Assembly (NCBI GenBank): GCA_014376885.1
Contig: JACMQR010000390.1
Coordinates: 1-11,039 of the forward strand
Direction: 5' to 3'
Origin: Polaromonas sp.
GTDB lineage: Bacteria; Pseudomonadota; Gammaproteobacteria; Burkholderiales; Burkholderiaceae_C
DNA length: 11,039 bases
Under the pieces are notes generated by a model that had not been told where the DNA came from, made no database searches, and saw nothing but the letters and a program-made list of their open reading frames with translations. A program made the translations under genes and the position numbers. Below, piece by piece: positions 1 to 7,089 of the stretch; positions within the stretch are counted from its first letter, which is position 1, and every line of letters starts with the position of its first letter.

Positions 1-829
1 CATTTCCCTTTACGCCAAGCCGTCGCCCGACTTTGCCTACAAGCTCACGCACAGCCTGGCGCTGATCCAGCGCGCCGCCGCCGACCATTCTCCGCTGACG
101 CAGGCGTCCAGCCTGGGCGCCGAAGACATGGTCATCACCCACCTGATGCACCAGGCCGGCCTTGACAGCGCCAGCGCCGGCATTTTCGTGCTCGACACCG
201 GCATGCTGCATGCCGAAACCCTGGCGCTGGTGGGCCGCATCGAGGCGCGCTATCCGTTCAAGGTCGAGGTCTACCACCCCGATGCTGACGCCGCCTCGGC
301 CTTTGTCGAAGCCAACGGCGCGCAGGCGATGTACAAAAGCCTGGCACTGCGCAAGCAGTGCTGCCACATCCGCAAGATGGAGCCGCTCGAGCGCGCCCTG
401 GACGGCAAGAAGGGCTGGCTGACCGGCCTGCGCCGCGAGCAGTCGGCCGCCCGGTCCGAGGTGCATGACATCGAGCAGCAAGTGATTTCCGTCAACGGCC
501 GCGTCGCCGAGCGTGCCAAGGTCAACCCGCTGGTCGAATGGACCCAGGGCGACATCTGGCACTTCATCTCTAGCAACGAGATTCCCTACAACCCGCTGCA
601 CGACCAGTTCTTCCCCAGCATCGGCTGCGCGCCCTGCACCCGCGCCGTGACGCTGGGCGAGGATTTCCGCTCCGGCCGCTGGTGGTGGGAAAACGAAAGC
701 GCCAAGGAATGCGGCCTGCATGTGGCCGCCGACGGCACCCACGAGGCGCAGGAACCCGCCGCCTTCGAGCCGCTTTCCAGCCTTGCCAATGCCTCCAGCA
801 TCATCCCCATCCGAGAAATACCCGCATGA
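1..829 (+). CDS. cysH: Adenylylsulfate (APS) reductase, thioredoxin-dependent, 5' end missing
   Basis: The reading frame is open from base 2, so the start lies upstream of the window and 275 residues are visible. The first ATG (128) is internal, because the conserved nucleotide-binding stretch ASSLGAEDMV straddles it. The protein reduces adenosine 5'-phosphosulfate to sulfite and AMP in the cytoplasm. It has the [4Fe-4S] cysteines that separate APS reductases from PAPS reductases: a CC pair (bases 359-364, KQCCHIRK) and CxxC (626-637, GCAPC). These are followed by GEDFRSGRWWWE and the catalytic-cysteine tail ECGLH (Cys codon 710-712). About 35 unconserved residues follow ECGLH. The stop codon overlaps the cysD start (ATGA, 826-829), so translation is probably coupled. 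That CysH uses APS directly fits the lack of an APS kinase next to it. The family call is very safe; the true N-terminus is not visible. Confidence 0.95.
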   Translation, partial: ISLYAKPSPDFAYKLTHSLALIQRAAADHSPLTQASSLGAEDMVITHLMHQAGLDSASAGIFVLDTGMLHAETLALVGRIEARYPFKVEVYHPDADAASAFVEANGAQAMYKSLALRKQCCHIRKMEPLERALDGKKGWLTGLRREQSAARSEVHDIEQQVISVNGRVAERAKVNPLVEWTQGDIWHFISSNEIPYNPLHDQFFPSIGCAPCTRAVTLGEDFRSGRWWWENESAKECGLHVAADGTHEAQEPAAFEPLSSLANASSIIPIREIPA

Positions 830-1758
830 ACGCCCGTACCGACGACCAGCTGCTCGCCAAGCTGAGCAATTCCCACCTCGATGCGCTGGAAGAAGAAACC
901 ATCTTCATCCTGCGCGAAGTCGCCGCCGCCTTCGAGCGCCCGACGCTGCTGTTTTCCGGCGGCAAGGACTCGCTGGTGATGCTCAAGTGCGCCGAAAAAG
1001 CCTTTGGCATTGGCCGCCTGCCGTTTCCGCTCTTGATGATCGACACCGGCCACAACTTTCACGAAGTCACCGATTTCCGCGACTCGCGCGCCAAGGAACT
1101 CGGCGCCGAGCTGATCGTTCGCCATGTCGAGGATTCGATGCAGCGCGGCACGGTGCGCCTGGCGCATCCGGGCGAGTCGCGCAATGTGCACCAGTCGGTC
1201 ACGCTGCTGGAGGCGATTGACGAATTCCGCTTTGACGCGCTGATCGGCGGCGCCCGGCGCGACGAGGAAAAGGCGCGCGCCAAGGAGCGCATTTTTTCGC
1301 ACCGCGACAGCTTCGGCCAGTGGCAGCCCAAGGCCCAGCGGCCCGAGCTGTGGACGCTGTTCAACACCCGGCTGCAGCCCGGCGAGCACTTTCGCGTGTT
1401 CCCGATCTCCAACTGGACCGAGCTGGATGTTTGGCAATACATCGAGCGCGAACACATCGCGCTGCCGTCGCTGTACTACGCGCACCAGCGCAAGATTGTC
1501 GAGCGCAAGGGCCTCTTGGTGCCGGTCACGGAACTGACGCCGGCGCGCGACGGCGAGGAAATCATTGAAAAAACCGTGCGCTTTCGCACTGTCGGCGACA
1601 TCACCTGCACCTGCCCGGTGGACAGCACGGCTGCCACCGCCGCCGAAATCGTGATCGAGACACTGGCTGCCGATGTCAGCGAACGCGGTGCCACGCGCAT
1701 GGACGACAAAACCTCCGACGCTTCGATGGAAAAGCGCAAGAAAGACGGGTACTTCTGA
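826..1758 (+). CDS. cysD: Sulfate adenylyltransferase subunit 2 (ATP sulfurylase, CysD)
   Basis: This 310-residue protein is the catalytic small subunit of the CysDN ATP sulfurylase, which joins ATP and sulfate to give APS. It belongs to the PP-loop ATP pyrophosphatase group: the loop SGGKDS is at residues 44-49, followed by LVML. The C-terminus has the family signature GDITCTCPVDS, then SERG, TRMDD and the final KKDGYF. I chose the ATG at 826 rather than the earlier in-frame ATG at 682. It gives the family's usual length and N-terminus (L-x-x-LEEETIFILREV) and a 4-base ATGA overlap with cysH, while the longer form would only add residues read out of frame from cysH. It ends in TGATG, sharing one base with the cysN start. 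Together cysH, cysD and cysN form an operon for assimilatory sulfate reduction. Confidence 0.97.
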   Translation: MNARTDDQLLAKLSNSHLDALEEETIFILREVAAAFERPTLLFSGGKDSLVMLKCAEKAFGIGRLPFPLLMIDTGHNFHEVTDFRDSRAKELGAELIVRHVEDSMQRGTVRLAHPGESRNVHQSVTLLEAIDEFRFDALIGGARRDEEKARAKERIFSHRDSFGQWQPKAQRPELWTLFNTRLQPGEHFRVFPISNWTELDVWQYIEREHIALPSLYYAHQRKIVERKGLLVPVTELTPARDGEEIIEKTVRFRTVGDITCTCPVDSTAATAAEIVIETLAADVSERGATRMDDKTSDASMEKRKKDGYF

Positions 1759-3080
1759 TGACTACTATTGATTTGATAGCTGGGAATGCCCAGCCAGCAA
1801 GCACAACCGGCCAAAAAGTCGAAAACGATTTGAAATCGGCGCTGAAATTCATCACCTGCGGCTCGGTCGACGACGGCAAGAGCACGCTGATCGGCCGATT
1901 GCTGGTGGACTCCAAAGCGGTGCTGCAAGACCACCTGGCGGGCGTGCAGCGCGCCGGCGTGACCGACCTGGCGCTGCTGACCGACGGCCTGTCTGCCGAG
2001 CGCGAGCAGGGCATCACGATCGACGTGGCCTACCGCTACTTCGCCACCGAGCACCGCAAGTTCATCATTGGCGACGCGCCCGGCCACGAGCAATACACCC
2101 GCAACATGGTCACGGCGGCCTCCAGCGCCGACGCTGCCGTGGTGCTGGTCGACGCCACCAAGCTCGACTGGAAAAACCCGTCTCTCGAGCTGCTGCAGCA
2201 AACCCGCCGCCATTCGCTGCTGGTCAACCTGCTGCGCGTGCCGTCCATCGTGTTCGCCGTCAACAAGCTCGATGCGGTCGAAGACCCGGGCCTGGCCTTT
2301 GCCCACATCAGCGCGGCGCTGGCGGCATTTGCCGGGGCCGCCAAGATCCCGGTCACCGCCACGGTGCCGATCTCTGCGCTGATCGGCTTTAACGTGGTCG
2401 ACGCCCATCCGGGCTGGTGCGGCTATGCCGGCCCGTCGCTGCTCGAACTGCTGGAGCAGCTGCCCGCCACGCCACCAGAGACCGCCGAGGCGTTTGCCTT
2501 TCCGGTGCAGTGGGTGGAAAAATTCTCCGCCTCGTCCGACACCTCCCAGGGGCGGCGCATTTTCTGGGGCCGCGTGGCCACCGGCGGCGTGCAGCCCGGC
2601 CAGAGCGTGACCATCTTGCCGAGCGGGCAAACCGCTGTCGTGTCGCAGGTTCTGGGCCACACGCGCCAGCCCAGGTCGGTGCAGGCCGGCCACAGTGCCG
2701 GTATTGTGCTCGACCGCGAGGTCGATGTCTCGCGCGGCGACTGGCTGCTGGCGCCCGGCAGCTTCTCGCCGGCGCGCGATGTGGCGGTCACCATGGCCTG
2801 GATGGACGACGAGCCGCTGGTGGCCGGCCGCATTTACTGGGCGCTGCAGGGCCACCGCTGGGTCAAGGCCAAGGTCAAGCGCATTGTGCACAAGCTCGAT
2901 GTCAACACATTGGCCGAGGAAGACGCCAGCGAACTGCCGCCGAACGCCATCGGCCATGTCGAGCTGAGCCTGCAGGAGCCGCTGGTGACGCTGCCCTATC
3001 TGCGCTCGCGTATTTTGGGCTCGCTGGTGCTGGTCGACACGGCATCGCACAAGACGTCTGGCGCGGCGCTGGTCTTGTAG
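1758..3080 (+). CDS. cysN: Sulfate adenylyltransferase subunit 1 (GTPase subunit, CysN)
   Basis: This 440-residue translation-factor-like GTPase drives APS synthesis by CysD through GTP hydrolysis. The G motifs are clear: the P-loop GSVDDGKS at residues 35-42, DAPGHEQ at 106-112, and NKLD at 169-172, then ISAL. An EF-Tu-like beta-barrel part follows (for example the stretch around WGRVATGGVQPGQ). At 440 residues it lacks the fused CysC (APS kinase) domain of the longer NodQ-type proteins, which fits an APS-reducing CysH. The ATG overlaps the cysD stop (TGATG). Residues 2-20 are encoded by a Comamonadaceae-type dispersed repeat (see separate entry) and match nothing I know in CysN proteins. 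There is no other ATG before the P-loop, but an in-frame TTG near 1830 would give a start without the repeat. No clear terminator follows. Confidence 0.97.
   Translation: MTTIDLIAGNAQPASTTGQKVENDLKSALKFITCGSVDDGKSTLIGRLLVDSKAVLQDHLAGVQRAGVTDLALLTDGLSAEREQGITIDVAYRYFATEHRKFIIGDAPGHEQYTRNMVTAASSADAAVVLVDATKLDWKNPSLELLQQTRRHSLLVNLLRVPSIVFAVNKLDAVEDPGLAFAHISAALAAFAGAAKIPVTATVPISALIGFNVVDAHPGWCGYAGPSLLELLEQLPATPPETAEAFAFPVQWVEKFSASSDTSQGRRIFWGRVATGGVQPGQSVTILPSGQTAVVSQVLGHTRQPRSVQAGHSAGIVLDREVDVSRGDWLLAPGSFSPARDVAVTMAWMDDEPLVAGRIYWALQGHRWVKAKVKRIVHKLDVNTLAEEDASELPPNAIGHVELSLQEPLVTLPYLRSRILGSLVLVDTASHKTSGAALVL
1762..1819 (+). repeat. Dispersed AT-core repeat, copy A, inside the cysN start
   Basis: The 19-base core at 1764-1782 (ACTATTGATTTGATAGCTG) is followed by a GC-rich arm containing a hairpin, GCTGGG-AATG-CCCAGC at 1779-1794, and then AAGCACAACCGGCCAAAAA. 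From memory, this order (AT core ending in ATAGCTG, arm with AAGC/GCGC, ending in GGCCAAA) is that of a short repeat scattered through intergenic regions of Polaromonas, Rhodoferax and Acidovorax genomes. The core matches copy B at 10528-10546 in 14 of 19 positions in the same orientation. Here it is read as codons 2-20 of cysN. The resemblance is visible in the sequence; the wider family is from memory. Confidence 0.6.
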
Positions 3081-3254
3081 GCACCATTTTCAATTTCTCA
3101 ACCCTTGATCCTGTTTTGAGTCGCATCCAGTCTGAGTTCAACCTGGCAGCCAAAGCGCAACATCCGTCGAATTTCAACGGTATGCGTCAGGTCAAGGGAA
3201 CAAACCAGGCATTGCTTTAAAATTCAGGGTTTTCACCGATCCGTTAATAACACC
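3081..3254. other. Intergenic region cysN-fdxA, probably holding the fdxA promoter
   Basis: These 174 bases are more AT-rich than the flanking genes. No convincing hairpin plus T-run ends the cys operon here. A -10-like TAAAAT lies at 3218-3223, some 30 bases before the fdxA ATG, but no good -35 sits at the right distance. A loose inverted pair CTCAA (3097-3101) and TTGAG (3116-3120) is present and I give it little weight. No purine-rich Shine-Dalgarno sequence is seen in the last 20 bases before fdxA. I find no gene here. Confidence 0.4.
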
Positions 3255-3584
3255 ATGACACATGTCGTTTCCGACCCCTGCATCCGCTGCAAATACACCG
3301 ACTGTGTGGACGTTTGTCCGGTGGACTGTTTCCGGGAAGGCCCGAACATGCTGGTCATCGACCCGGACGAATGCATCGACTGCGCGGTGTGCATTCCCGA
3401 GTGTCCGGTCAATGCCATTTATGCCGAAGAAGACCTGCCGGCCGACCAGCTGCATTTCATCAAGATCAATGCCGACCTGACCAGCGCACCCGGCTGGAAA
3501 AGCATCACCAAGCGCAAGGAAGCGCTGCCGGATGCCGATGACTGGAAAGACAAGACTGGCAAGCTGACCGAGCTGGTTCGCTGA
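3255..3584 (+). CDS. fdxA: Seven-iron ferredoxin FdxA ([3Fe-4S][4Fe-4S])
   Basis: This is a 109-residue cytoplasmic low-potential electron carrier of the Azotobacter ferredoxin I type. Nine cysteines lie in the first half: 9, 12, 17, 21, 25, 40, 43, 46 and 50. By position against A. vinelandii FdI (offset of one), Cys 9, 17 and 50 should bind the [3Fe-4S] cluster and Cys 21, 40, 43 and 46 the [4Fe-4S] cluster, with 12 and 25 free. The motif [12 protein letters not shown] (40-51) is intact. The C-terminal half (from about residue 55, [13 protein letters not shown] and then W-K) is the usual FdxA extension. The start is set by the conserved MTHVV beginning, although no Shine-Dalgarno sequence is apparent. 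A ferredoxin reductase follows 84 bases downstream on the same strand and is its obvious candidate partner. The physiological acceptor cannot be read from the sequence. Confidence 0.95.
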   Translation: MTHVVSDPCIRCKYTDCVDVCPVDCFREGPNMLVIDPDECIDCAVCIPECPVNAIYAEEDLPADQLHFIKINADLTSAPGWKSITKRKEALPDADDWKDKTGKLTELVR

Positions 3585-3668
3585 GCCGCTGATCCGCCTT
3601 ACTCACCCCGGGCGCGGCGAGCCGAACCGGCCTGATGCGCTTTTCAAAAAAACGGAAACCAAAAAATC

Positions 3669-4769
3669 ATGGAACCCCAACTGAACCAAGAAGTGATCAA
3701 CACAGCAGCCCAGCATGACGGCCCGATTGAAACCGATGCGGTCATCGTGGGTGCCGGGCCGGTGGGCCTGTTCCAGGTGTTCGAGCTCGGCCTGCTGGAG
3801 ATCAAGGCGCATGTCATTGACTCCCTGGCCTACCCCGGTGGCCAGTGCATCGAGCTGTACCCAGACAAGCCGATCTACGACATTCCAGCCGTGCCGGTTT
3901 GCACTGGCAAGGAACTGACCGACAACCTGCTCAAGCAGATTGCGCCTTTTGGTGCCACCTTTCACCATGGCCAGGAAGTCAGCGTGGTCGAAAAGCAGAA
4001 CGACGGCCGTTTCCTCGTTGAAACCTCCAAAGGCACAAAACTCCTGACCAAGACAATTTTCATCGCCGCCGGCGTGGGCGCTTTTCAGCCCAAGCTGCTG
4101 CGCGTCGAGGGTCTGGAGAAGTTTGACGACAGCCAGCTGTTCTACCGGGTCAAGAACCCGGCCGACTTTGCCGGCAAGAACCTGGTGATCGTCGGCGGCG
4201 GCGACTCGGCCCTGGACTGGGCGCTGAACTTTGTCGCCGAAGGTCCGAACAAGGCTGAAAGCGTGATCCTGATTCACCGCCGCGACGGCTTCAAGGCCGC
4301 GCCAGCCAGCGTGGCCAAGATGAAAGAGCTTTGCGATGCGTTCGAGATGCAGTTCATCGTCGGCCAGGTGACCGGCTATGACGAAAAAGACGGCCAGCTG
4401 ACGGCTGCGAAGGTGACCGGTGCCGATGGCATCACCCGGGTGGTGCCGCTCGACGCGATGCTGGTTTTCTTTGGCCTGTCGCCCAAGCTCGGGCCGATTG
4501 CCCATTGGGGCCTGGACATCGAGCGCAAGCAGATCAAGGTGGACACCGAAAAGTTCTCGACCAATGTGCCGGGCATTTTCGCGGTGGGCGACATCAACAC
4601 CTACCCGGGCAAGAAAAAGCTGATTTTGAGCGGTTTTCATGAATGTGCGCTGGCCGCGTTCGGCGCGGCACCGCTCATTTTTCCGGACAAGAAGATTCAC
4701 CTGCAGTACACCACCACCAGCCCCAAGCTGCACAAGGTGCTGGGCGTCGAATCGCCGGTCTTCGACTGA
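3669..4769 (+). CDS. Ferredoxin-NADP+ reductase, thioredoxin-reductase-like type
   Basis: This 366-residue FAD protein moves electrons between NADPH and ferredoxin or flavodoxin. The N-terminal FAD fold has GAGPVG at residues 28-33, then [19 protein letters not shown], typical of the YumC-like FNR group. The central NADPH fold has GGGDSA at 176-181, with HRRDGFKA after it. A second FAD contact is AVGD at 305-308, followed by [14 protein letters not shown]. The CxxC redox pair that true thioredoxin reductases carry in the NADPH domain is absent, which supports the FNR assignment over TrxB. A roughly 20-residue leader precedes the FAD fold; a weak GGAAA is found upstream of the ATG. It follows fdxA closely and is closed by a strong terminator, so fdxA and this gene may form one unit. 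The substrate partner is inferred from adjacency. Confidence 0.92.
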   Translation: MEPQLNQEVINTAAQHDGPIETDAVIVGAGPVGLFQVFELGLLEIKAHVIDSLAYPGGQCIELYPDKPIYDIPAVPVCTGKELTDNLLKQIAPFGATFHHGQEVSVVEKQNDGRFLVETSKGTKLLTKTIFIAAGVGAFQPKLLRVEGLEKFDDSQLFYRVKNPADFAGKNLVIVGGGDSALDWALNFVAEGPNKAESVILIHRRDGFKAAPASVAKMKELCDAFEMQFIVGQVTGYDEKDGQLTAAKVTGADGITRVVPLDAMLVFFGLSPKLGPIAHWGLDIERKQIKVDTEKFSTNVPGIFAVGDINTYPGKKKLILSGFHECALAAFGAAPLIFPDKKIHLQYTTTSPKLHKVLGVESPVFD

Positions 4770-4797
4770 CGGGTTGCGCCAGCCCCATGCCGCTTCG

Positions 4798-4825
4798 AGC
4801 CCGCGCCCTGCGGGCTTTTTTTCTT
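4798..4825 (+). terminator. Rho-independent terminator after the ferredoxin reductase
   Basis: A perfect 7-bp stem, AGCCCGC (4798-4804) and GCGGGCT (4810-4816), with a 5-base loop, runs straight into T-rich sequence (seven T from 4816, then CTT). It lies 29 bases after the reductase stop and before the next gene, so it should end the fdxA-reductase transcript. Confidence 0.9.
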
Positions 4826-4877
4826 CCCGCCCTGACCTGCCCCGGGCGCCTGGCAAGCTCACCAGCCCTTGACGAAC

Positions 4878-4881
4878 GGAG
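4878..4881 (+). promoter_or_regulatory. Ribosome binding site of the permease
   Basis: GGAG sits 6 bases before the ATG at 4888 and fixes this start for the permease. Confidence 0.7.
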
Positions 4882-4887
4882 TCCTCC

Positions 4888-6189
4888 ATGGCCACGTCCC
4901 CTTTTGCCGGCGGCGGCAACACCGCCCTGACGCCCCTGCCCGCCAGCGAGCGCCTGTTCGGCTGGCGCGACCATGCGGCGCTCTGGCTCAGCCTGGGCGT
5001 GGGCTTGCTGGTCATGCAGATCGGCGCCTACCTGGTGCCGGCGCTGGGCACCCAGGCAGCGCTGACGGTGATTGTCTGCGGCTCGGTGCTCGGCGCCGGA
5101 CTGCTGGCCTGGACCGCCAAGCTCGGCTGCGACAGCGGCCTGGCCAGCGCCGGCCTGATGCATGCCACCTACGGCAGCAGCTTTGCCCGCCTGCCGGTGC
5201 TGCTCAACATCGCCCAGCTCATCGGCTGGACAACCTTTGAGCTGGTCGTGATGCGCGACGGTACGCTGGCCATTGCGCGCCAGTCGGGCGGCTTTACCGC
5301 CAGTTTCTGGCCGGTGCTGGCCACGCTGCTCTGGGGAGCGGTGCTGCTGGCGTTATTGTCCGGCTCGATGGTCACGCTGGTGCGCCGGTTCATCGGCCGG
5401 TACGGCTTGCCGCTGGTCATCGCCTCGCTGTTGTGGCTGAGCTGGCAGTTTTTGTCCAGGGCCAGCGCTCAGGGTTTTTCCGAGTTATGGAACCGGGCCG
5501 GCGACGGCAGCATGAGCACCCTGTCAGCGCTGGACCTGGTGATGGCCATGCCGGTATCCTGGCTGCCGCTGGTGGCGGACTTTGCGCGCCATGGCCGCAG
5601 TGGTGCCAGCGCATTGCGCGGCACCTGGCTGGGCTATGCCATTGCCAACACCTGGTGCTACGCGCTCGGCTTGCTGATCGCGCTGACCACCCCCAGCACC
5701 GACCTGGTCGCCGCACTGCTGCTGGCGCAGGGCGGACTGATCGCGCTGGGCTTGATTTTGATAGACGAGGTGGACAACGCGTATGGCGACGTCTACTCGG
5801 GATCGGTGGCCGGCCACAGCCTGAAGCCCGGCTGGAGCATTCGGCACTGGGGCATGGCGCTGGCTGTGCTGTGCACGGGCCTGGCGCTGGTGTTGCCGAT
5901 GCACAACCTCGAGCCGTTCTTGCTGATGCTCAGCTCGGTGTTTGTGCCGCTCTACGGCGTCATCCTGGCACGACTGGCCGGGCAGGCCAATATTGCTTCG
6001 CTGGTGACGCAGCGCCGGGTAAACCGCAGCGCCGTCGGCATCTGGCTGCTGGGCATCGCCTGCTACCACCTGTGCGCCCAGCTGGCTCCGCAGTGGGGCG
6101 CTGCCTTGCCGACGCTGCTGCTGACCTTTTCACTGGCGCGGCTGACGCGCAATCTGGAGCACAGGCCGGGCCTCAAGGCAGCGGCATGA
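4888..6189 (+). CDS. cytX: Predicted hydroxymethylpyrimidine permease, NCS1 family (CytX-like)
   Basis: This 433-residue inner-membrane transporter belongs to the nucleobase:cation symporter-1 family. It is almost wholly hydrophobic, with about twelve membrane segments (roughly 29-51, 56-76, 104-122, 138-160, 171-190, 214-230, 246-266, 273-292, 319-337, 342-362, 381-400, 404-418). Family-like stretches are LFGWRDHAALWLSLG near the N-terminus, NIAQLIGWTTFELVV (107-121), DFARHG (231-236, where NCS1 proteins often have DYSRY) and DEVDNAYGDVYSGS (293-306). The adjacent convergent thiD, whose product phosphorylates hydroxymethylpyrimidine, points to thiamin-precursor uptake (CytX group) rather than cytosine uptake. 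GGAG at 4878-4881 is a good ribosome binding site for the ATG at 4888. I looked for a TPP riboswitch upstream and saw none. The last 17 bases overlap thiD on the other strand. The family is sure, the substrate less so. Confidence 0.82.
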   Translation: MATSPFAGGGNTALTPLPASERLFGWRDHAALWLSLGVGLLVMQIGAYLVPALGTQAALTVIVCGSVLGAGLLAWTAKLGCDSGLASAGLMHATYGSSFARLPVLLNIAQLIGWTTFELVVMRDGTLAIARQSGGFTASFWPVLATLLWGAVLLALLSGSMVTLVRRFIGRYGLPLVIASLLWLSWQFLSRASAQGFSELWNRAGDGSMSTLSALDLVMAMPVSWLPLVADFARHGRSGASALRGTWLGYAIANTWCYALGLLIALTTPSTDLVAALLLAQGGLIALGLILIDEVDNAYGDVYSGSVAGHSLKPGWSIRHWGMALAVLCTGLALVLPMHNLEPFLLMLSSVFVPLYGVILARLAGQANIASLVTQRRVNRSAVGIWLLGIACYHLCAQLAPQWGAALPTLLLTFSLARLTRNLEHRPGLKAAA

Positions 6190-7048
6190 GCGCTGTAAGC
6201 GGCGTGAGCTGCATGGCCAGCGGAGCAAAGCCGTGGTTCAACGGACCGCTGCCGGCGCCGGTGCGGACTGCCGCGCCAGCACTGAGGGCAGCGCGCACAT
6301 AGGCGCGCGCGTTTTCCACCGCCTGGCGCAGGCTTGCGCCTGAAGCCAGGTAGGCGGCAATGGCGGACGACAGCGTGCAACCCGTGCCATGGGTGTTGAC
6401 GGTGTCGATGCGCGGCGCGCGCATCCAGTGAATTTCGCCGCCCTGGGTCACCAGCAGGTCACAGACCTGGTCGCCAGGCAAATGACCGCCTTTGAGCAGC
6501 ACGGCAGGGGCGCCCATGCGCAGCATGTCCTGCGCCGCCGCCTGCATGTCGTTTTCATTGCACAGCGGCTTGCCGACCAAAAGCGCTGCCTCATCAAGGT
6601 TCGGCGTCACCAGCAGCGCGCGTGCAAACAGCTCACGCACCAGCACCGAGATGGCTGCGTTGTCAATCAAGGCGGCGCCGCTGGTGGCCACCATCACCGG
6701 ATCAAGCACCACTTTTTTCAGGCGATGGCGGTCAATGGCCTCGGCCACCGTGCGCACAATCTCCGGCGAATGGAGCATGCCGATCTTGACGGCATGGGCG
6801 CCGATGTCTTCGAGCGCCGCGTCGATCTGGTCCCGCAGCATCTGCGGGGAGATGGGCTGGATCGACCGCACACCGAGTGTGTTTTGCGCCGTCAGGGCGG
6901 TTACCGCCGTCATGCCATAGCAGCCCAGCGCAGCAAAGGTTTTCAGGTCGGCCTGGATGCCCGCGCCGCCGCCACTGTCCGATCCGGCAATCGACAGCAC
7001 CCGGCGGTATTGAAAGGCGTGCGGCGGTTTACAGGCTTGAGTGATCAT
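6173..7048 (-). CDS. thiD: Hydroxymethylpyrimidine / phosphomethylpyrimidine kinase
   Basis: This 291-residue cytoplasmic ribokinase-fold enzyme phosphorylates HMP and then HMP-P to HMP-PP, the pyrimidine half of thiamin. Visible signatures are AGSDSGGGAGIQADLKTF from residue 21 (substrate pocket), LDPVMVATSG at 115-124, TPNLDEA at 148-154, LLKGGH at 184-189 and the catalytic/anion-hole HGTGC with Cys224. A GSGPLNH ending near 266-272 is usual for ThiD, and about 20 further residues follow. Length is slightly above the common 265-275 because of the N-terminal leader (about 15 residues before RVLSIAGSD) and this tail. The single-domain form has no ThiE fusion. It lies 41 bases after ppsA on the same strand and converges with the permease gene, overlapping it by 17 bases. 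The start ATG has only a weak GAAAA upstream. Confidence 0.95.
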   Translation of the reverse strand: MITQACKPPHAFQYRRVLSIAGSDSGGGAGIQADLKTFAALGCYGMTAVTALTAQNTLGVRSIQPISPQMLRDQIDAALEDIGAHAVKIGMLHSPEIVRTVAEAIDRHRLKKVVLDPVMVATSGAALIDNAAISVLVRELFARALLVTPNLDEAALLVGKPLCNENDMQAAAQDMLRMGAPAVLLKGGHLPGDQVCDLLVTQGGEIHWMRAPRIDTVNTHGTGCTLSSAIAAYLASGASLRQAVENARAYVRAALSAGAAVRTGAGSGPLNHGFAPLAMQLTPLTALMPLP

Positions 7049-7056
7049 TTGTTTTC

Positions 7057-7085
7057 AAAAAAATAGCCAGCTGCAGCCCGGCGGC
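7057..7085 (-). terminator. Possible weak terminator between ppsA and thiD
   Basis: Read on the minus strand, GCCGC (plus 7081-7085) can pair with GC-T-GGC (7066-7071, one bulged base). A TA and seven T (plus 7057-7063) follow. The stem is only five pairs with one bulge, so termination would be partial at best; the T-run also overlaps the leader just before the thiD ATG. Confidence 0.3.
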
Positions 7086-7089
7086 AGCG

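Noticed and set aside
682..825. An N-terminal extension of CysD from the earlier ATG
   Set aside because: The extra residues come from cysH read in another frame. The family N-terminus begins right at 826.
1476..3050. A 524-codon open frame antisense to cysN
   Set aside because: It is a shadow of cysN and the end of cysD, of low complexity (rich in Q, R, H, G, V) with no family resemblance.
4826..4887. A TPP riboswitch ahead of the permease
   Set aside because: The conserved CTGAGA and ACCTGA-type elements are not present in this short stretch.
3603..5015. A 470-codon open frame antisense to the ferredoxin reductase
   Set aside because: It crosses the reductase gene, its terminator and the permease start on the opposite strand, and resembles no known protein.
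5752..5767. A third copy of the AT-core repeat inside the permease gene (TTGATTTTGATAGAC)
   Set aside because: Only a few bases match, and the arm is missing. It encodes the ordinary membrane stretch LILIDEV.
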